This document shows positions 36,545-38,976 of a stretch of DNA of 38,976 bases, in pieces (the stretch's first letter is position 1; the number at the start of each line of letters is the position of its first letter). The stretch comes from Sedimenticola sp. (lineage in GTDB: Bacteria; Pseudomonadota; Gammaproteobacteria; Chromatiales; Chromatiaceae). The translations under genes and the position numbers were made by a program. Location: NCBI GenBank assembly GCA_026984735.1, contig JALSRN010000069.1, positions 1-38,976 on the forward strand. The letters are read 5' to 3'. A model generated the notes under the pieces. It searched no databases, had not been told where the DNA came from, and saw only the letters and a list, made by a program, of their open reading frames with translations.

Positions 36545-37414
36545 TCAACGGAAGCAGCCCCGCAACCCCGCCTCCAGCGTCGGATAGCGCAGCGTCACCC
36601 CCAGCTCGCGCAGCATCTTGCGGTTGTCGATGCGGCGCGATTCGGCCAGATAGGCGCGCAAGCCGGCGGAGAGCGCTTCTTCCGCGCGGTCGGGGGCGAT
36701 CACCGGAGGGCGCGGCAGACCCGCGGCGTCGGCCACGGCGTTGAAGTAGTCGGCCATGTTGCCGGGGTGGCCGTCGCTGACGTTGTAGACGGCGCCGTCG
36801 CCTCCGCGCTCCATGGCGGCGACGAGCACCCGCACCAAGTCGTGGAGATGGATGCGGTTGGTCCAGGGCGCCTGTTCGGGCGCCAGCATGGGCTTGCCCG
36901 CCCGCAACCGCTCCAGGGGCAGTTTCCCCGGACCGTAGATGCCGGCCACCCGCAGCAGCACCAATTCGCCGCCTCCCCGCCGGCGCCAGGCGCGCAGCCG
37001 GTTTTCGGCGTCGGCGCGGCGCCGCGCCCGCTCCACGCGCGGGGCGATGGGGTGGGTCTCGTCCACCCAGCGTCCGCCGCAATCGCCGTAGACTCCCGTG
37101 GTGCCGAGATAGACCACGCGGCGGCGGCCGCCGCTTCGCTCCAGCGCTTCCAGAAAGCGTCCCATGCGGGGATCGCGTTCCCCTCCTTTGGGGGGCGGCG
37201 CCAGATACCAGATCCTTTCGAAGCCCGAGAGGTCCGTCGCGACCGGGCGGTCCAGATCCATCAAGAGAGCGGGAATGCCAAGCGCCTGCAACCGCCGGGC
37301 GCTCGCCGCGCTGCGCACGGCGCCGGTGACCCGCTTCCCCAGCGCCTCCGCCAGGCGGGTGCCCACATGGCCGCAGCCGACGACGAGATGGCTGTGCTCA
37401 CTCGCTTGCCGCAT
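36545..37414 (-). CDS. SDR/NAD(P)-binding epimerase-like protein (YeeZ type)
   Basis: A 289-residue extended Rossmann protein. The dinucleotide motif is HLVVGCGHVGTRLAEAL at the N-terminus; YLGTTGVYGDCGGRWVDETHPI contains the conserved T-G-V-Y-G pattern where YeeZ-like proteins have the catalytic tyrosine region, and LRVAGIYGPG, NRIHLHDLVRVLVAAM and YNVSDGHPGNMADYF are typical of epimerase-like members. Substrate unknown. It lies 44 bases upstream of rsfS on the same strand and diverges from the ferredoxin-type reductase. Confidence 0.87.
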   Translation of the reverse strand: MRQASEHSHLVVGCGHVGTRLAEALGKRVTGAVRSAASARRLQALGIPALLMDLDRPVATDLSGFERIWYLAPPPKGGERDPRMGRFLEALERSGGRRRVVYLGTTGVYGDCGGRWVDETHPIAPRVERARRRADAENRLRAWRRRGGGELVLLRVAGIYGPGKLPLERLRAGKPMLAPEQAPWTNRIHLHDLVRVLVAAMERGGDGAVYNVSDGHPGNMADYFNAVADAAGLPRPPVIAPDRAEEALSAGLRAYLAESRRIDNRKMLRELGVTLRYPTLEAGLRGCFR

Positions 37415-37482
37415 GGTTTTAATGGACCTTCAAATGGGCGACAATCCGCACCATTATCGCAAACGACGAAGTGGAAGATTTC

Positions 37483-38487
37483 ATGAGTCACAAGGTCACC
37501 ATCGCCGGCAGCGGCCACCAGTTCGAGGTGGACGAGGGAGAAACCGTTCTCGACGCCGCCATCCGCCAGGACGTCGGTCTGCCCTACGGCTGTCGCAACG
37601 GCTTCTGCGGCGCCTGCATGGCCACGCTGCTGGAGGGAGAGGTGGACTATCCGGAAGGAGAGCCCGACAAGCTCATCGACGCCCCCGAAGATGCCTGCCT
37701 GCCCTGTCAGGCCGTCCCCCTCTCGGATCTGGTGATCGAGGTGGAAGAGGTGGAGACGCCCGAAGAGATCAAGCCCCGCACCATGCCGGTGAAGGTGGTG
37801 AAGATCGACCATCTGGCCGACGACGTGGTGCGCCTCTGGCTGAAGCTGCCGGAGGAACAACGGCTGCAGTTCATGGCGGGACAGTATCTCGATTTTCTGC
37901 TGGAGGACGGCCGCCGCCGCGCCTTCTCCATCGCCAACCCGCCGCACGAGGACGAGCTCATCGAGCTGCACATCCGTCATGTGGACGGCGGAGTCTTCAC
38001 CGACTGGGCCTTCACCCAGATGCGGGACGGCACCATCCTTCGCATCGAAGCGCCGCTGGGCACCTTCACCCTGGATGAAGAGTCGCAACGGCCTCTGCTC
38101 TTCATCGCCGGCGGCACGGGATTCGCGCCCATCAAGTCACAGATCGAACACGCCTTCCACGCCGGCATCCGGCGACCCATGCGGCTTTATTGGGGGGTGC
38201 GCGGCGAGAAGGACCTCTATCTTCCCGATCCGCCGCGCCAGTGGGAGAAGGAGCACGACAACTTCCGCTTCGTGCCGGTGCTCTCCGAGCCGGAGCCGGG
38301 GTGGGAAGGGCGCAAAGGCTGGGTGCACGAGGCGGTGCTGGAGGATCTGTGCGCGGCGCTGCCCGACTACGACGTCTACATGGCCGGTCCGCCGCCCATG
38401 GTGAGCGCCGCCCGCGAGGCGCTGATCGAGCGCGGCGTGCCCGAGGCCCAGCTCCATTACGATTCGTTCGAGTATGCCGCCGATTGA
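37483..38487 (+). CDS. 2Fe-2S ferredoxin/flavin reductase (CDP-6-deoxy-delta-3,4-glucoseen reductase-like)
   Basis: A 334-residue reductase in three parts: an N-terminal plant-type [2Fe-2S] domain with Cys37, Cys42, Cys45 and Cys75 (GCRNGFCGAC and CLPC), an FAD-binding barrel with RAFSIANPP, and an NAD(P) domain with FIAGGTGFAPIKSQIE and YMAGPPPMVSAAREALIERG. It resembles the AscD/RfbI and phenol/toluate reductase group that passes electrons from NAD(P)H to a partner enzyme. ATG 37483 is chosen over GTG 37471. In gammaproteobacteria such a gene often supports an oxygenase or aerobic quinone-linked chemistry; the partner is not in this window. Confidence 0.92.
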   Translation: MSHKVTIAGSGHQFEVDEGETVLDAAIRQDVGLPYGCRNGFCGACMATLLEGEVDYPEGEPDKLIDAPEDACLPCQAVPLSDLVIEVEEVETPEEIKPRTMPVKVVKIDHLADDVVRLWLKLPEEQRLQFMAGQYLDFLLEDGRRRAFSIANPPHEDELIELHIRHVDGGVFTDWAFTQMRDGTILRIEAPLGTFTLDEESQRPLLFIAGGTGFAPIKSQIEHAFHAGIRRPMRLYWGVRGEKDLYLPDPPRQWEKEHDNFRFVPVLSEPEPGWEGRKGWVHEAVLEDLCAALPDYDVYMAGPPPMVSAAREALIERGVPEAQLHYDSFEYAAD

Positions 38488-38498
38488 GGCGAGGGGCG

Positions 38499-38524
38499 AA
38501 AAAGGCGGCCGCGGCCGCCTTTTT
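38499..38524. terminator. Bidirectional palindromic terminator
   Basis: A 26-base perfect palindrome: AAAAAGGCGGCCG followed by its complement CGGCCGCCTTTTT, giving an eight-pair GC stem with A-tract and T-tract on each side. It lies 12 bases after the reductase stop and 21 bases from the end of the convergent DsrC-like gene, so it can serve both. Confidence 0.85.
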
Positions 38525-38544
38525 CGACGTGACCAGGGGTTGGC

Positions 38545-38889
38545 TCAGTAGCCGCCCTTGCGCTTGGTTTCGGGCAGCCCGCCGATCTTGGCCGCCTGCT
38601 TGGAGGGGCCGCCGCCGCCGGGAAAGAGCATGAAGAGATCCTTGGAGCCCACCTTGCGGCCCCAGATCTTGCTCATGGCCTTCACCATCTCGCGGTTGTT
38701 GGGCTGGTGACCGCCCTCTTCGAAGTAGGTGTCGCGCAGATATTTGATCACGTCCCAGTGGTCTTGGGTGAGCTCCACCCCCTCGGCGTCGGCGATCGCC
38801 TTGGCCACTTCTTCGTTCCAGTCGTTGGGATCGGCCAGATAACCGTTGTCGTCGGTTTCGATGGTCTGGCCGTTCACTTCGTAAGGCAT
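38545..38889 (-). CDS. DsrC/TusE-family protein without any cysteine
   Basis: A 114-residue paralogue of the DsrC-like protein at 11020. It starts at ATG 38889 with a strong AGGAGG six bases upstream. The N-terminus has the family strands (PYEVNGQTIETDDNGYL), the core WNEEVAKAIADAEGVELTQDHWDVIKYLRD is nearly the same as in the other copy, and the arm reads AAKIGGLPETKRKGGY. Where DsrC has two cysteines there are Ala100 and Lys111; the protein has no cysteine at all. It cannot therefore act as a sulfur carrier. A regulatory or assembly role is inferred. A TAAAAT box (38926-38931, minus strand) lies 37 bases upstream. Confidence 0.9.
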   Translation of the reverse strand: MPYEVNGQTIETDDNGYLADPNDWNEEVAKAIADAEGVELTQDHWDVIKYLRDTYFEEGGHQPNNREMVKAMSKIWGRKVGSKDLFMLFPGGGGPSKQAAKIGGLPETKRKGGY

Positions 38890-38976
38890 GCTGCACCTCC
38901 TGTGGGAAATTCAGAACGCCGCGGGATTTTACACCGAAATTTTCCCCCGGTTTTTCCGGGGCGGTGGAGGGTTTTT

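Noticed and set aside
38944-38961. Hairpin CCCCGG-TTTTT-CCGGGG at the window end as a terminator
   Set aside because: No immediate T-run follows on either strand and the neighbouring gene is cut off, so its role cannot be judged.

Overview
The window is about 39 kb of dense, high-GC bacterial chromosome with short gaps, many 1- to 4-base start/stop overlaps and mostly housekeeping genes. Several pairings point to a gammaproteobacterium: petABC followed by sspA-sspB, ssb followed by an MFS gene and a divergent uvrA, an SspB-type ClpXP adaptor, DUF3301, YjgR-like and YpfJ-like proteins, and a cytochrome b carrying the PVWY form of the Qo motif. Two DsrC-family proteins, a GDCCVxC protein and a CDGSH/AF1514-like pair would fit a sulfur-metabolising (Chromatiales-like) lineage. 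That lineage is inference; no dissimilatory sulfur enzyme is present here.

Layout. 1-3506: end of hisD and hisC (+), then a DUF2238 membrane protein and a DegS/AlgW-type protease (-). 3564-8252: a Nif3-family gene, a good sigma70 promoter, the cytochrome bc1 operon petABC, then sspA-sspB. 8257-11364: DUF3301 (-) divergent from a macrodomain gene and a small membrane protein (+), a FetAB-like ABC transporter (-), and a cysteine-poor DsrC-like gene (+). 11384-13441: a minus-strand thiS, GDCCVxC, thiG, trmB run. 13442-13758: a densely palindromic intergenic region. 13759-15597: an AMP-forming acyl-CoA ligase. 15598-15977: a duplicated tRNA-promoter segment and tRNA-Gly(CCC). 16072-20279: an RND efflux pair, closed by a bidirectional terminator. 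20345-25019: ssb, an MFS gene and divergent uvrA. 25329-31878: selO, an AEC permease, an overlapping cluster of metallopeptidase, HerA-like ATPase and proline iminopeptidase, then dtd. 31968-34608: a chalcone-isomerase-like secreted protein, a coiled-coil membrane protein, a PfkB kinase and a 3-methyladenine glycosylase. 34587-38889: an AF1514-like and CDGSH pair (-), htpX (+), rsfS and an SDR protein (-), a ferredoxin/flavin reductase (+), a palindromic terminator and a second DsrC-like gene (-).

Functional themes are respiration (bc1), cofactor and sulfur chemistry (thiamine thiazole, DsrC-like, CDGSH), protein quality control (DegS-like, SspB, HtpX, YpfJ-like), DNA repair (UvrA, SSB, Mpg) and transport.

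I found no phage, integrase, IS transposase, CRISPR array or recognisable defence island. The observations most worth checking are the two DsrC-like proteins without the redox cysteines, the nested palindromes at 13519-13679, the partial duplication of the tRNA-Gly promoter, the GDCCVxC gene inside the thi run, and the CDGSH/AF1514-like pair. Operon structure, promoters and family names come from reading the sequence and recalled family features; no search was run.
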